Below are positions 15,734 through 23,464 of a DNA stretch of 64,000 bases, piece by piece (positions within the stretch are counted from its first letter, which is position 1; each line of letters opens with the position of its first letter). The DNA lies in contig JBFIXI010000013.1 in assembly GCA_041605955.1 (NCBI GenBank), forward strand, positions 1 to 64,000. Reading direction: 5' to 3'. Origin of the DNA: JAHEJX01 sp041605955. Lineage in GTDB: Bacteria > Actinomycetota > Acidimicrobiia > Spongiisociales > UBA5794. The notes under the pieces are model-generated. The model saw only the letters and a program-made list of their open reading frames with translations, had not been told where the DNA came from and searched no databases. The position numbers and the translations under genes were made by a program.

Positions 15734-17293
15734 GTGGCAATCCTGACCAGCCCGTTGGGCTCCGTCGACATACCCGACGTCTCGATCACCGAATTCGTGC
15801 TGCGAAGGGTCGATGATCACCCCGACAAAACGGCGATCGTTGACGGCATGACGGGACGCGTCCTGACCTATTCCGAGTTGCGGGAAGCGATCTATCACAC
15901 CGCGGGTGGGCTGGCCGAGACCGGGTTCGGCCGAGGTGACGTGCTGGCCGTCATGGCGCCCAACATTCCCGAGTACGCGGTTGCCTTCCACGCCGTGACC
16001 CTGCTCGGCGGCATTGTCACGACGATAAACCCCACGTACACCGCTCACGAGGTGCTCCATCAGCTGGTGGATGCCGGAGCCAGACGACTGGTCACGAACG
16101 GAATGTTCCTCGAAACCGCTCAGGAAGCGGCCGCCGGCACCCATGTCGAAGAGATCTACACGTTCGACGGCGCCGAGGGGTCGCTCCCTTTCGGATCCCT
16201 GATGGGCGGAGCCCGCATCTCCGAGCAGGCTCCAGTCGACTTGGAAGAAGACATCGCGGTGCTGCCCTACTCGTCGGGAACGACTGGTCTCTCCAAGGGG
16301 GTCATGCTGACCCATCGCAATCTCGTGGCGAACCTGGTCCAGGCCGAAGCCGCCTTCGAGCTGGACCCCAGCGGCGAAGTGCTCGTCGCGGTGTTGCCCT
16401 TCTTCCACATCTACGGCATGCAGGTCCTCATGAACGGTGCCGTCGCCAACGGGGCCACGGTAGTGACCATGCCGCGCTTCGACCTGGAGCTGTTCCTGGG
16501 GATCCTCGAGGATCACGCTGTCACCCGCGCCTACGTAGTTCCTCCCATCGTGCTGGCGTTGGCTAAGCACCCGATGGTGGACGACTACGACCTGTCGGCG
16601 CTCAAGGTCATCCTGTCCGGGGCGGCCCCCCTCGGGGCCGATGTGGCCCAGGAAGCGGCCAAGCGAACGGGCGCGGAAGTCATCCAGGGGTACGGTCTCA
16701 CCGAAACCAGTCCCGTCACCCACGCCACCATCGTGGGTGACTCCAAGCCGGGCTCGGTCGGCTATGCCGTGCCGCTCACCGAAGTGCGCATCGTCGATCC
16801 CGAGACAGGGGAGGACTGCGAGGTCAACGAGGACGGTGAGATATGGCTGCGGGGTCCTCAGATAATGAAGGGTTACCTGAACAACCCGGAGGCGACGGCG
16901 CTCTGCATAGATGAGGACGGCTTCTTTCACACGGGCGACATCGGCCACGTCGACGAGTCCGGCCACTACTACGTCGTCGATCGCGTCAAAGAGCTGATCA
17001 AGTACAAGGGTTTCCAGGTGCCTCCCGCCGAGCTGGAAGCACTGCTGTTGACGCACCCCAGCGTGGCCGACGCGGCGGTGATCCCCGTTCCGGACGAGGA
17101 AGCGGGGGAGATCCCCAAGGCTTACATAGTGCTCAAGCCGGCGATCCCGGCTACCGCCGCCGAGATCATGGAGTTCGTGGCCGGGCACGTCGCCACCTAC
17201 AAGCAGGTGCGGATCGTTGAGTTCATCGACGCCATTCCCAAGTCGGCGTCGGGGAAGATTCTGCGCCGGGTGTTGCGGGACCAGTCGGCCTAG
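15734..17293 (+). CDS. Acyl-CoA ligase of the 4-coumarate-CoA ligase type
   Basis: 519 residues from GTG 15734 with an AGGAG site upstream. It is an adenylate-forming enzyme that activates a carboxylic acid with ATP and transfers it to CoA. Motifs: SSGTTGLSKGVMLTHRN (P-loop-like A3), GYGLTETSPVTH (A5), FFHTGDIGHVDESGHYYVVDR (A7/A8), IKYKGFQVPPAELE, and PKSASGKILRR with the catalytic lysine. The sequence is closest in feel to plant-type 4CL and actinobacterial aromatic-acid or fatty-acid CoA ligases; the substrate cannot be named. Neighbours give no pathway context. Confidence 0.9.
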   Translation: MAILTSPLGSVDIPDVSITEFVLRRVDDHPDKTAIVDGMTGRVLTYSELREAIYHTAGGLAETGFGRGDVLAVMAPNIPEYAVAFHAVTLLGGIVTTINPTYTAHEVLHQLVDAGARRLVTNGMFLETAQEAAAGTHVEEIYTFDGAEGSLPFGSLMGGARISEQAPVDLEEDIAVLPYSSGTTGLSKGVMLTHRNLVANLVQAEAAFELDPSGEVLVAVLPFFHIYGMQVLMNGAVANGATVVTMPRFDLELFLGILEDHAVTRAYVVPPIVLALAKHPMVDDYDLSALKVILSGAAPLGADVAQEAAKRTGAEVIQGYGLTETSPVTHATIVGDSKPGSVGYAVPLTEVRIVDPETGEDCEVNEDGEIWLRGPQIMKGYLNNPEATALCIDEDGFFHTGDIGHVDESGHYYVVDRVKELIKYKGFQVPPAELEALLLTHPSVADAAVIPVPDEEAGEIPKAYIVLKPAIPATAAEIMEFVAGHVATYKQVRIVEFIDAIPKSASGKILRRVLRDQSA

Positions 17294-17309
17294 GCAGGCT
17301 GGCCGAACC

Positions 17310-17978
17310 TCATGCCACCGGCCACGTGCGTGGGTCGTGGCTGAACCAGACACGGTCCGGGCTTAATGCCTTGATCCGCCGAGCGACAGCCGTGAAAGAC
17401 TCGAGGGCCGCCTCGGGTAGGTCCTCAGCCGACGTCCCGGCCTCGAGCTCGTCACAGGTGTGCAGCGCCTGGCCCGCAATGACCTCCAAGCGGCCGCCGG
17501 AGCGCACGACCACGGCCTGGTGGCCCACGGTATGGCTGGGCGTCGGCAGCACCGCGATGCCGTCGAGGACGTCGACGGCCCCTTCGACCAGTCGCCACCG
17601 GGCGCCGGGGAACTCAATCCATTCCCTCACCGTGTACCCCTCCTCTTGGGCGGCGTCATATTCGGCTTGCTGCGCCACGATGGGAATCCCAGGGAACGAG
17701 GGATTGCGGCCGACATGGTCGAAGTGGAGATGAGTGTTGATCACCATGACAACGTCGGCGATTGCCACTCCGGCGCTGCCGAGAGCCTCCGCCAGGTCGA
17801 TGACGATGGGAGCAAAGAGTTCATCGACGCGCAGGTGTCCGGAGGCGGCGCCGGTGTCGACCAACACGGGCCCCGCTGGATGATCGATCACATATCCGAA
17901 CAGCGGGTAATCCTCACCGGCTCGCGGGTGCCGATCGGGAAGCAAGACCCGACCCAACAGCAGCTGCACGATCTCCAC
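17310..17978 (-). CDS. Metallo-beta-lactamase-fold hydrolase, lactonase-like, with altered metal site
   Basis: 222 residues from GTG 17978 (TAGGAT nine bases upstream). The order LVDTGAASGH, THLHFDHVG, TPSHTVGHQ and WFSHDP is that of N-acyl-homoserine-lactone lactonases and related hydrolases. The HxHxDH motif is intact and the third and last histidines are present. At the place where the family has G-D-A, providing the aspartate that bridges the two metals, this protein reads AGQALH. Loss of that ligand would weaken or change the dinuclear site. Activity and substrate are therefore uncertain. Confidence 0.78.
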   Translation of the reverse strand: MEIVQLLLGRVLLPDRHPRAGEDYPLFGYVIDHPAGPVLVDTGAASGHLRVDELFAPIVIDLAEALGSAGVAIADVVMVINTHLHFDHVGRNPSFPGIPIVAQQAEYDAAQEEGYTVREWIEFPGARWRLVEGAVDVLDGIAVLPTPSHTVGHQAVVVRSGGRLEVIAGQALHTCDELEAGTSAEDLPEAALESFTAVARRIKALSPDRVWFSHDPRTWPVA

Positions 17979-18024
17979 TGCGCCGACATCCTAAAGGCGG
18001 CACCGACCGCCTAGCCTGCGGGGC

Positions 18025-18600
18025 ATGCTGGCTGACCTCATAGCCACCGAGGGCGTCCGGGAAGTGCATCGTCCCGGCGGCCCGATCGGTGTCATGGCGA
18101 TACACGGCGGTCTGGAGGAAGGCACCGATCAGATCGCATCCGCCGTTGCCGCCGCCACGGGAGCCGCCCTATACGCGGTCGTTCAGCCGAAGACGCTGTG
18201 GTGGCACATTCCGTCGATTCGCTACGACCCGCGTGATTCGGCCGCCCTGGCGTCCTTCCTGCGACGGATCGACGTGGCCATATCGCTTCACGGGTACGGC
18301 CAACCCGGCCTCGAATCCACAGCGTTGCTCGGAGGCAGGAACCGACGCTTGGCTCGCCTGGTGGCACGCCAGATGAAGCTGCGCGGCATCGATGCGGTCG
18401 CCGAGATCGAGGCGATCCCCAAACGGCTCCGCGGGGTGCACGGCCTCAACCCAGTGAACCGGCCCCGTAACGCGGGCGTGCAGGTCGAGCTGCCGATGAA
18501 TCTGCGCCAGGGGCGTCAGATGCGACTGGTGACCGAGGCGCTGACTTCATCCGTTGCGCGGTTCGCGCGGGCTCTGCCCGGGTCGTCGCCCGCTGGCTAG
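18025..18600 (+). CDS. Poly-gamma-glutamate hydrolase-like protein (PF05908 type)
   Basis: 191 residues. The N-terminal block VMAIHGGLEEGTDQIASAVA is the metal-binding signature of this family (H and E ligands), and AISLHGYGQP carries another conserved histidine. Family members include phage enzymes that degrade poly-gamma-glutamate capsules and close relatives encoded in actinobacterial chromosomes. No signal peptide is present, so it would act in the cytoplasm unless released. TAGCCT sits seven bases before the ATG. Family assignment is fair; the natural substrate is unknown. Confidence 0.7.
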   Translation: MLADLIATEGVREVHRPGGPIGVMAIHGGLEEGTDQIASAVAAATGAALYAVVQPKTLWWHIPSIRYDPRDSAALASFLRRIDVAISLHGYGQPGLESTALLGGRNRRLARLVARQMKLRGIDAVAEIEAIPKRLRGVHGLNPVNRPRNAGVQVELPMNLRQGRQMRLVTEALTSSVARFARALPGSSPAG

Positions 18601-18613
18601 TGTCGGCTCCCGC

Positions 18614-18973
18614 ATGAGAGCCTTTCACGCCAATTGGTTCTGGGCGGCGGTCGTAACCACCGGCGGTGTGGGGCTGTGGGGCCTGGGGCTGGCGATTGCC
18701 CGCCGGGAGGTCGACCAGGCATTCCGGATAGCTCGCGCGGTGGCGTTTGTAGCCATGAGCATCCAGATCGCGGCGGGGTTGGTGCTGTGGGGCCGCGGCG
18801 AGCGGCCCGGCAATGGCTTCCACGTCTTCTACGGGATCGTCATCGTGGTCACGTTTGCCTTCGCATACATATACCGACCGCAGCTGGCGCGGCGACCCGC
18901 GCTGGCATATGGGCTGCTGTCGCTCTTCGTCATGGGCCTCGGCCTGCGCGCCTGGTCGAACGTCACGCTCTAG
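18614..18973 (+). CDS. Four-helix membrane protein, function unknown
   Basis: 119 residues. Four hydrophobic segments are visible: FWAAVVTTGGVGLWGLGLAI, AVAFVAMSIQIAAGLVLW, VFYGIVIVVTFAFAYIY and AYGLLSLFVMGLGLRAW. Loops are short and basic. The layout resembles small actinobacterial proteins lying next to lipid genes, but no family is recognised. The start is taken at ATG 18614, 13 bases after the previous stop. Confidence 0.7.
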   Translation: MRAFHANWFWAAVVTTGGVGLWGLGLAIARREVDQAFRIARAVAFVAMSIQIAAGLVLWGRGERPGNGFHVFYGIVIVVTFAFAYIYRPQLARRPALAYGLLSLFVMGLGLRAWSNVTL

Positions 18974-19035
18974 AGCAGGGGGCCGTGTCCGGCCGATACC
19001 ATGGCGCTAGCCCTACCAACTAGCGAGGAGATTGG

Positions 19036-19821
19036 GTGCTTCTCCAAGACAAGCGGCTCGTGATAACCGGTGTCCTCACCGATGATTCCATCGCCTGGCA
19101 CGCGGCCCGGATTGCGCTCGAACAGGGTGCCGAGATCGTGCTCACCGGTTTCGGGCGCGGCATGCGTTTGACGCAACGAGCCGCCAAGCGACTCCCGGCG
19201 GAACCGGACGTCATCGCGCTGGACATCAACGAACCCGACGACATGGCGGCCCTGGTCGCCGATCTGGAGGCGCGTTGGGGTGCCGTAGACGGGGCGCTCC
19301 ACGCCATTGCATTCGCTCCCGAAGATGCTCTGGGCGGCGCCTTTCTCGATACTCCGGCCGACTCGGCGGCTACTACCTTCGTCACCTCGGCGTTCTCGTA
19401 CAAGACACTGGCCGTGGGGCTGCGCGCTTTGATGCAGGCGGCCGGTGGGGGAGGCCTGGTGGCCCTCGACTTCGACAACACTCAGGCGTGGCCTGCGTAC
19501 GACTGGATGGGCGTGGCTAAGTCGGCGCTGCAATCAGTCACCCGCTACCTGGCACGCGACCTGGGAGCGGACAAGATCAGAGTGAATGCCGTCTCCGCCG
19601 GGCCGCTGGGAACCGTCGCCGCCAAATCGATCCCGGGATTCGCCCAGTTCAAGCACGTATGGGACGAACGTGCTCCGCTGACGTGGGACGTGAGCGATCC
19701 GGAGCCGGTCGCCAAGATGGTGGCGGTACTGCTGTCGGACTGGGCCCCGATGACGACCGGTGAGATCATTCACGTCGACGGAGGATTCCACGCGGTGGCG
19801 GCCGGCATTGGTGAGGCCTAG
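19036..19821 (+). CDS. fabI: Enoyl-[acyl-carrier-protein] reductase (NADH), InhA type
   Basis: 261 residues from GTG 19036 behind GAGGAG. It reduces trans-2-enoyl-ACP in type II fatty acid synthesis. Landmarks are ITGVLTDDSIAWHAARIALEQGA, matching the InhA/FabI NADH-binding start, and DFDNTQAWPAYDWMGVAKSAL with catalytic Y155 and K162. The D-F-D-x-x-x-A-x-P-A-Y-x-W-M wording is specifically that of actinobacterial InhA rather than enteric FabI. The C-terminus LLSDWAPMTTGEIIHVDGG is typical. Its stop overlaps by four bases the stop of the convergent histidine kinase gene. Confidence 0.93.
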   Translation: MLLQDKRLVITGVLTDDSIAWHAARIALEQGAEIVLTGFGRGMRLTQRAAKRLPAEPDVIALDINEPDDMAALVADLEARWGAVDGALHAIAFAPEDALGGAFLDTPADSAATTFVTSAFSYKTLAVGLRALMQAAGGGGLVALDFDNTQAWPAYDWMGVAKSALQSVTRYLARDLGADKIRVNAVSAGPLGTVAAKSIPGFAQFKHVWDERAPLTWDVSDPEPVAKMVAVLLSDWAPMTTGEIIHVDGGFHAVAAGIGEA

Positions 19822-21653
19822 GCCCGTTCCGACTCCAGCTCGATGTCTTCTGCGCTGGGGCTGCCGTCACTGCGTGCAGTGGTCCTGGCCGGCAGACCCA
19901 CGGTAAAGGTGGCTCCCCCGCCGATCGTCGGCTCGAACCAAACGCGTCCCCCCATCGCCTCAGTGAGCCCGCGTACGATCGACAGGCCCAGGCCGGTGCC
20001 TCCCTTGCTGCGGGTCTCGTGGCGGGCCACCTGAGTGAACCGGTCGAATATGTGGTCATGCAGCTCGTAGGGAATTCCTGGGCCATGGTCGATCACCGAC
20101 AGCCACACTTCGCCGCGGCGCTGCCGTCCCCAAATCTCGACCGGCGAGCCGGGGGCGTACTTGATGGCGTTGTGCAACAGGTTGGTGATGATCCTGCCGA
20201 GATGATCGGGATCGCAGCGCAGTGATGCCGCCTCCGGCTCGATGTCCAGGGTGACCATGCCCTCGGAGTCGGGTACTCCTTCCGCGGTGTCACCGAGGAA
20301 CACGGCGAGATCGATCAGCTGCGGCCGCACGGGCAGCGCCTGATTGTCGATCCTGGAAACGACCAGCAGGTCCTCGATCAGCGACCGCAGCCGGTTGGCC
20401 TGGCGATGGGCGGTCGCCAGCAGCTGTTGGGCGTTCGGGTCCGGAGGTGCCAGCTGGGGGCGCTGCAACGTGCGTAGCGAGCCGATGATCGAGGTCAGCG
20501 GAGTCCGCAGCTCATGGCTGACAGTCGAGACGAAGTCGGTCTTGAGCTTGGCCAGCTCGGCCATCTTCTCGCCCTCGTCGCGAGCTTCCTGGTATCGGAC
20601 CATCTGGTTGAGCACCAGCGCCGACGGGCCCGCCAAGCCCTCCAGAGCGGCGACGTCGTCCTCGGTGAAGACACCTTCGGATTTGTCGGCGAGCATGAGG
20701 ACCCCGATGATGCGCGACTCGATACGGAGCGGCACGGAGACGATCTGGGTGGCATCGAGGTCGGTGAGGAAGTGATCTCGCTCGGAGTCGTGGAGGACGT
20801 TGCGGATGATCGGTTCGCCGCTGGTGAAGACCCGTTGGTTGAAGCCACCCTCGACGAGGGGCAGTTTGTATCCCTCGGCGCGCAGTGTGTGGCCGGCCAC
20901 CCATATCGGACTGAGTACCTCGAGCGCCTCCTCTTCGGCGCGATAGATCATTACGACACCGGTCTTGGCCTGGATGGCGCCGACCACCCGTCCGACGATC
21001 TCGGGGAGCACGTCGGTCAGATCGGTGCCGGTGCCGATCGTGCGCGACACGTCGTAGAGATGCTGCAGCTCACCTTCCCGCTCGGTCAGCTCGACGTCGC
21101 GCGCCACCAGATTCTCGAGCCGCTCGGCGGTGATTTCCATCTGCTTGCGTATCCCTGTGGCCGCAATGAGCAGCAACACAGCCGCAGTGCTGAAGATGAT
21201 GAGTCGCGCCAGGTCGCTGACGTCGAGACCATCGAGCGTAGAGCCCTGCACGACGAGGAAGTAACTGATCAGCCCGACCAGGGCGATCGCGCCTGTGATG
21301 ATCGGATTGACGAGCGCGGCAGCCGCAAAGACCACAATGGCGAGCAACCCCGTGGCGAGCACATCGTCGGGGGCGCCGGAATCGGCTACGACCAACGCGG
21401 CAGCTATGGCGCCACCCCAAACCAGGATCCCGATGTCGCCCCACACGATGGCCAGTAGTCGCCGCCACGGTGCCACCAGCGCCAAGAGCAGGGTCGCCCC
21501 GAGCACTATCAGCGGAGTGCTCACGTCCGGATCGCGCAGTGACCCGTCACCCATGAGATGGGCTGCAAGGGCGATGTAACCAACGATCGATAGCGCCTGT
21601 CCCAAACGGATGACCTTCAGGCGGTAGTCGATGAACTGGCTGTGCTCTGTCAT
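19818..21653 (-). CDS. Membrane sensor histidine kinase with GAF domain
   Basis: About 611 residues. Six hydrophobic segments in the first 170 residues (for example LIVLGATLLLALVAPW and ALVGLISYFLVVQ) form a membrane sensor; a GAF domain follows (residues about 200-350). Then comes the dimerisation and phosphoacceptor segment DFVSTVSHELRTPLTSIIG with histidine near residue 380, and an ATPase domain with NLLHNAIKYAP, DHGPGIPYELHDHIFDRF and GGTGLGLSIVRGL. It would phosphorylate a response regulator, but none is encoded nearby, so it is an orphan kinase here. The start is ATG 21653; an in-frame alternative lies at 21665. Confidence 0.9.
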   Translation of the reverse strand: MTEHSQFIDYRLKVIRLGQALSIVGYIALAAHLMGDGSLRDPDVSTPLIVLGATLLLALVAPWRRLLAIVWGDIGILVWGGAIAAALVVADSGAPDDVLATGLLAIVVFAAAALVNPIITGAIALVGLISYFLVVQGSTLDGLDVSDLARLIIFSTAAVLLLIAATGIRKQMEITAERLENLVARDVELTEREGELQHLYDVSRTIGTGTDLTDVLPEIVGRVVGAIQAKTGVVMIYRAEEEALEVLSPIWVAGHTLRAEGYKLPLVEGGFNQRVFTSGEPIIRNVLHDSERDHFLTDLDATQIVSVPLRIESRIIGVLMLADKSEGVFTEDDVAALEGLAGPSALVLNQMVRYQEARDEGEKMAELAKLKTDFVSTVSHELRTPLTSIIGSLRTLQRPQLAPPDPNAQQLLATAHRQANRLRSLIEDLLVVSRIDNQALPVRPQLIDLAVFLGDTAEGVPDSEGMVTLDIEPEAASLRCDPDHLGRIITNLLHNAIKYAPGSPVEIWGRQRRGEVWLSVIDHGPGIPYELHDHIFDRFTQVARHETRSKGGTGLGLSIVRGLTEAMGGRVWFEPTIGGGATFTVGLPARTTARSDGSPSAEDIELESERA

Positions 21654-21701
21654 ATTCTGGAACAACCCGACTTAGCCGGAGTCAACGGTAACCTCATCCA
21701 T

Positions 21702-22709
21702 GTGGCACGGGTTCTACTTCTCTTCGGTGGACGCTCCGCCGAGCATGAGATCTCTTGCATATCTTCGGTTGCCGTCATGGAAGCCCTGGTCGGGTCCGGC
21801 CATGATGTGATTCCAGTCGGTATCGACCGATCAGGAGGCTGGCATCTCGCCGACATCGCTCGCCGACCGATGGCGGCGACCGGTCGTCCGGCTTCGTTTC
21901 AGTTGCCCGAGGGTACCTTGCGTGTCGACGCCGACGAGATCGGCTTCGATGTGGTGTTCCCCGTTCTGCACGGCCCGTTCGGTGAGGACGGAACCATCCA
22001 GGGTGTCTTCGAGATCGCCGCCATCCCGTATGTGGGCTGTGGGGTGCTCAGCTCGGCGCTGGCGATGGACAAAGACGTCGCCAAGACAATCATTGAAGCG
22101 GCCGGTATCGCCACCACTCCCTGGGTGGTGGTGCGCGCCGACGGATTTGCCGATCCCAGTGCCACCGTGGATGACCTGATCAAACAGCTCGGGTTGCCGC
22201 TCTTCGTCAAGCCGGCCGAGCTGGGAAGCTCCGTGGGAGTGTCGTGCGCCGAGAACGAGGCGGAGCTGAAGGACGGCATCATGCGCGCCTTCGGATACGG
22301 GACGAAGGTCATCGTGGAGGAGGCGATTCGCGGTCGGGAGATAGAGGTGGCGGTTCTTCAAGGGCCCCGAGTGTCTGTGCCGGGCGAGATCGTCATCACT
22401 CAAGAGTGGTACGACTACGACGCCAAGTACAACGACGAGACGAGCCGGTTCGTGGCACCGGCCGACCTCACCGAATCGGAGACCGCGCTGGTACGCCAGC
22501 TTGCCGGGCGCGCCTTCGACGCGCTCGAGTGCCGCGGGCTGGCTCGGGTCGATTTCTTGTACGAGCAGGGCGGACGCGGCTTTCTGCTCAACGAGCTCAA
22601 CACCATGCCCGGATTCACTCCCATCAGCGGATTCCCCAAGATGTGGGAGGCCAGCGGCATGTCCTATCCGGAGCTGTGCAACCAGTTGGTCGAGCTCGCT
22701 CTGGATTAG
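21702..22709 (+). CDS. ddl: D-alanine--D-alanine ligase
   Basis: 335 residues. It joins two D-alanines with ATP for peptidoglycan precursors. VLLLFGGRSAEHEISCIS is the Ddl N-terminal signature; FPVLHGPFGEDGTIQG, PLFVKPAELGSSVGVSCAEN and FLLNELNTMPGFTPIS are the ATP-grasp and metal-binding blocks (the E and N of the last are ligands). GTG 21702 is preferred because the family starts here and TAACCT lies seven bases upstream; the frame runs upstream to 21642 without support. It is divergent from the histidine kinase. Confidence 0.93.
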   Translation: MARVLLLFGGRSAEHEISCISSVAVMEALVGSGHDVIPVGIDRSGGWHLADIARRPMAATGRPASFQLPEGTLRVDADEIGFDVVFPVLHGPFGEDGTIQGVFEIAAIPYVGCGVLSSALAMDKDVAKTIIEAAGIATTPWVVVRADGFADPSATVDDLIKQLGLPLFVKPAELGSSVGVSCAENEAELKDGIMRAFGYGTKVIVEEAIRGREIEVAVLQGPRVSVPGEIVITQEWYDYDAKYNDETSRFVAPADLTESETALVRQLAGRAFDALECRGLARVDFLYEQGGRGFLLNELNTMPGFTPISGFPKMWEASGMSYPELCNQLVELALD

Positions 22710-22759
22710 CCACTTGTCGCCACGTGTTACCATCCCGCCCGCCTCAGGAGGTCGTCCGT

Positions 22760-22948
22760 ATGGCGTATCGATGTGAGGTTTGCGGCAAGGAGCCGTGGAC
22801 CGGCAAGCAAGTGAGCTTCTCGCACAAGCGTTCGTCGCGCCGTTGGCTACCCAACATCCAGCGGGTTCGGGTGAAACACGGCAACAACTCGCGACGTATG
22901 CGGGTGTGCACGTCGTGCATCAAGGCCGGAAAGATCGAGAAGGTCTGA
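22760..22948 (+). CDS. rpmB: 50S ribosomal protein L28
   Basis: 62 residues behind AGGAGGT. MAYRCEVCGKEPWTGKQVSF and WLPNIQRVRV are L28 signatures. Two CxxC pairs (CEVC and CTSC) show the zinc-binding (C+) paralogue. It begins a long colinear run that continues to mutM; the next start is four bases after its stop. Confidence 0.95.
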   Translation: MAYRCEVCGKEPWTGKQVSFSHKRSSRRWLPNIQRVRVKHGNNSRRMRVCTSCIKAGKIEKV

Positions 22949-22951
22949 CCG

Positions 22952-23164
22952 ATGCAGGGCGTCGTCAAGGTCTACGACCCGACGACCGGAGCCGGCGTGA
23001 TAGTGCGCGACGACGACAAGTCCGAGGTGCTGCTGCGGGCCGGTTCGTTGAGCGGCTCGCTGTTTCGCACGTTGCGACAGGGCCAGCGGGTGGTGTTCGA
23101 CATCGAAGAAGCGTCGGGTCGCATGTATGCCTACCGACTGCGCTTCGGCTCCGACGGTTATTGA
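22952..23164 (+). CDS. Cold-shock-domain-like small protein
   Basis: 70 residues. MQGVVKVYDPTTGAGVIVRDDD follows the first two strands of a cold-shock (OB) fold, where G-x-V-K-x-Y-D-x-x-x-G-x-G-x-I replaces the more usual GTVKWFNxxKGFGFI. The aromatic RNP1 phenylalanines are absent, so nucleic-acid binding may be weak or different. RQGQRVVFDIEEASGRMYA matches the later strands. Its position right after rpmB suggests a translation-linked role, which is inference. Confidence 0.65.
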   Translation: MQGVVKVYDPTTGAGVIVRDDDKSEVLLRAGSLSGSLFRTLRQGQRVVFDIEEASGRMYAYRLRFGSDGY

Positions 23165-23205
23165 GCCGCCAGTACAATCCGTCGCAGTCTTCGAAGGGAA
23201 GCGGT

Positions 23206-23439
23206 GTGGTTGAGGCGTACATCCTCATTCAAACCGAGGTCGGCAAAGCCGACTCGGTGGTGCGACAGATAGCCAATATCGACGGGGTGACCTCAGCCGA
23301 TCCGGTGACAGGGCCCTATGACGCTGTCGTGCGCGCCCGGGCCGAGGACGTCGACGCGCTGGGCAAGCTCGTGGTTGCCAAGATCCAGGCGGCCAACGGG
23401 ATCACGCGCACTCTGACGTGCCCGATAATCAAGCTGTGA
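23206..23439 (+). CDS. Lrp/AsnC-type ligand-binding (RAM) domain protein
   Basis: 77 residues from GTG 23206. VEAYILIQTEVGKADSVV, GVTSADPVTGPYDAVVRA and ANGITRTLTCPII match the C-terminal RAM domain of Lrp/AsnC regulators, without the helix-turn-helix. Such stand-alone domains bind amino acids and oligomerise. TACAAT at 23173-23178 could be a -10 for this gene. No DNA-binding partner is encoded next to it. Confidence 0.85.
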   Translation: MVEAYILIQTEVGKADSVVRQIANIDGVTSADPVTGPYDAVVRARAEDVDALGKLVVAKIQAANGITRTLTCPIIKL

Positions 23440-23464
23440 GCCCGACGGGCTGACAGGCGGCGCG

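Noticed and set aside
15701..17353. 550-codon open frame on the - strand
   Set aside because: It mirrors the acyl-CoA ligase gene, whose motifs are intact; the reverse frame is His/Gly/Arg-rich with no domain.
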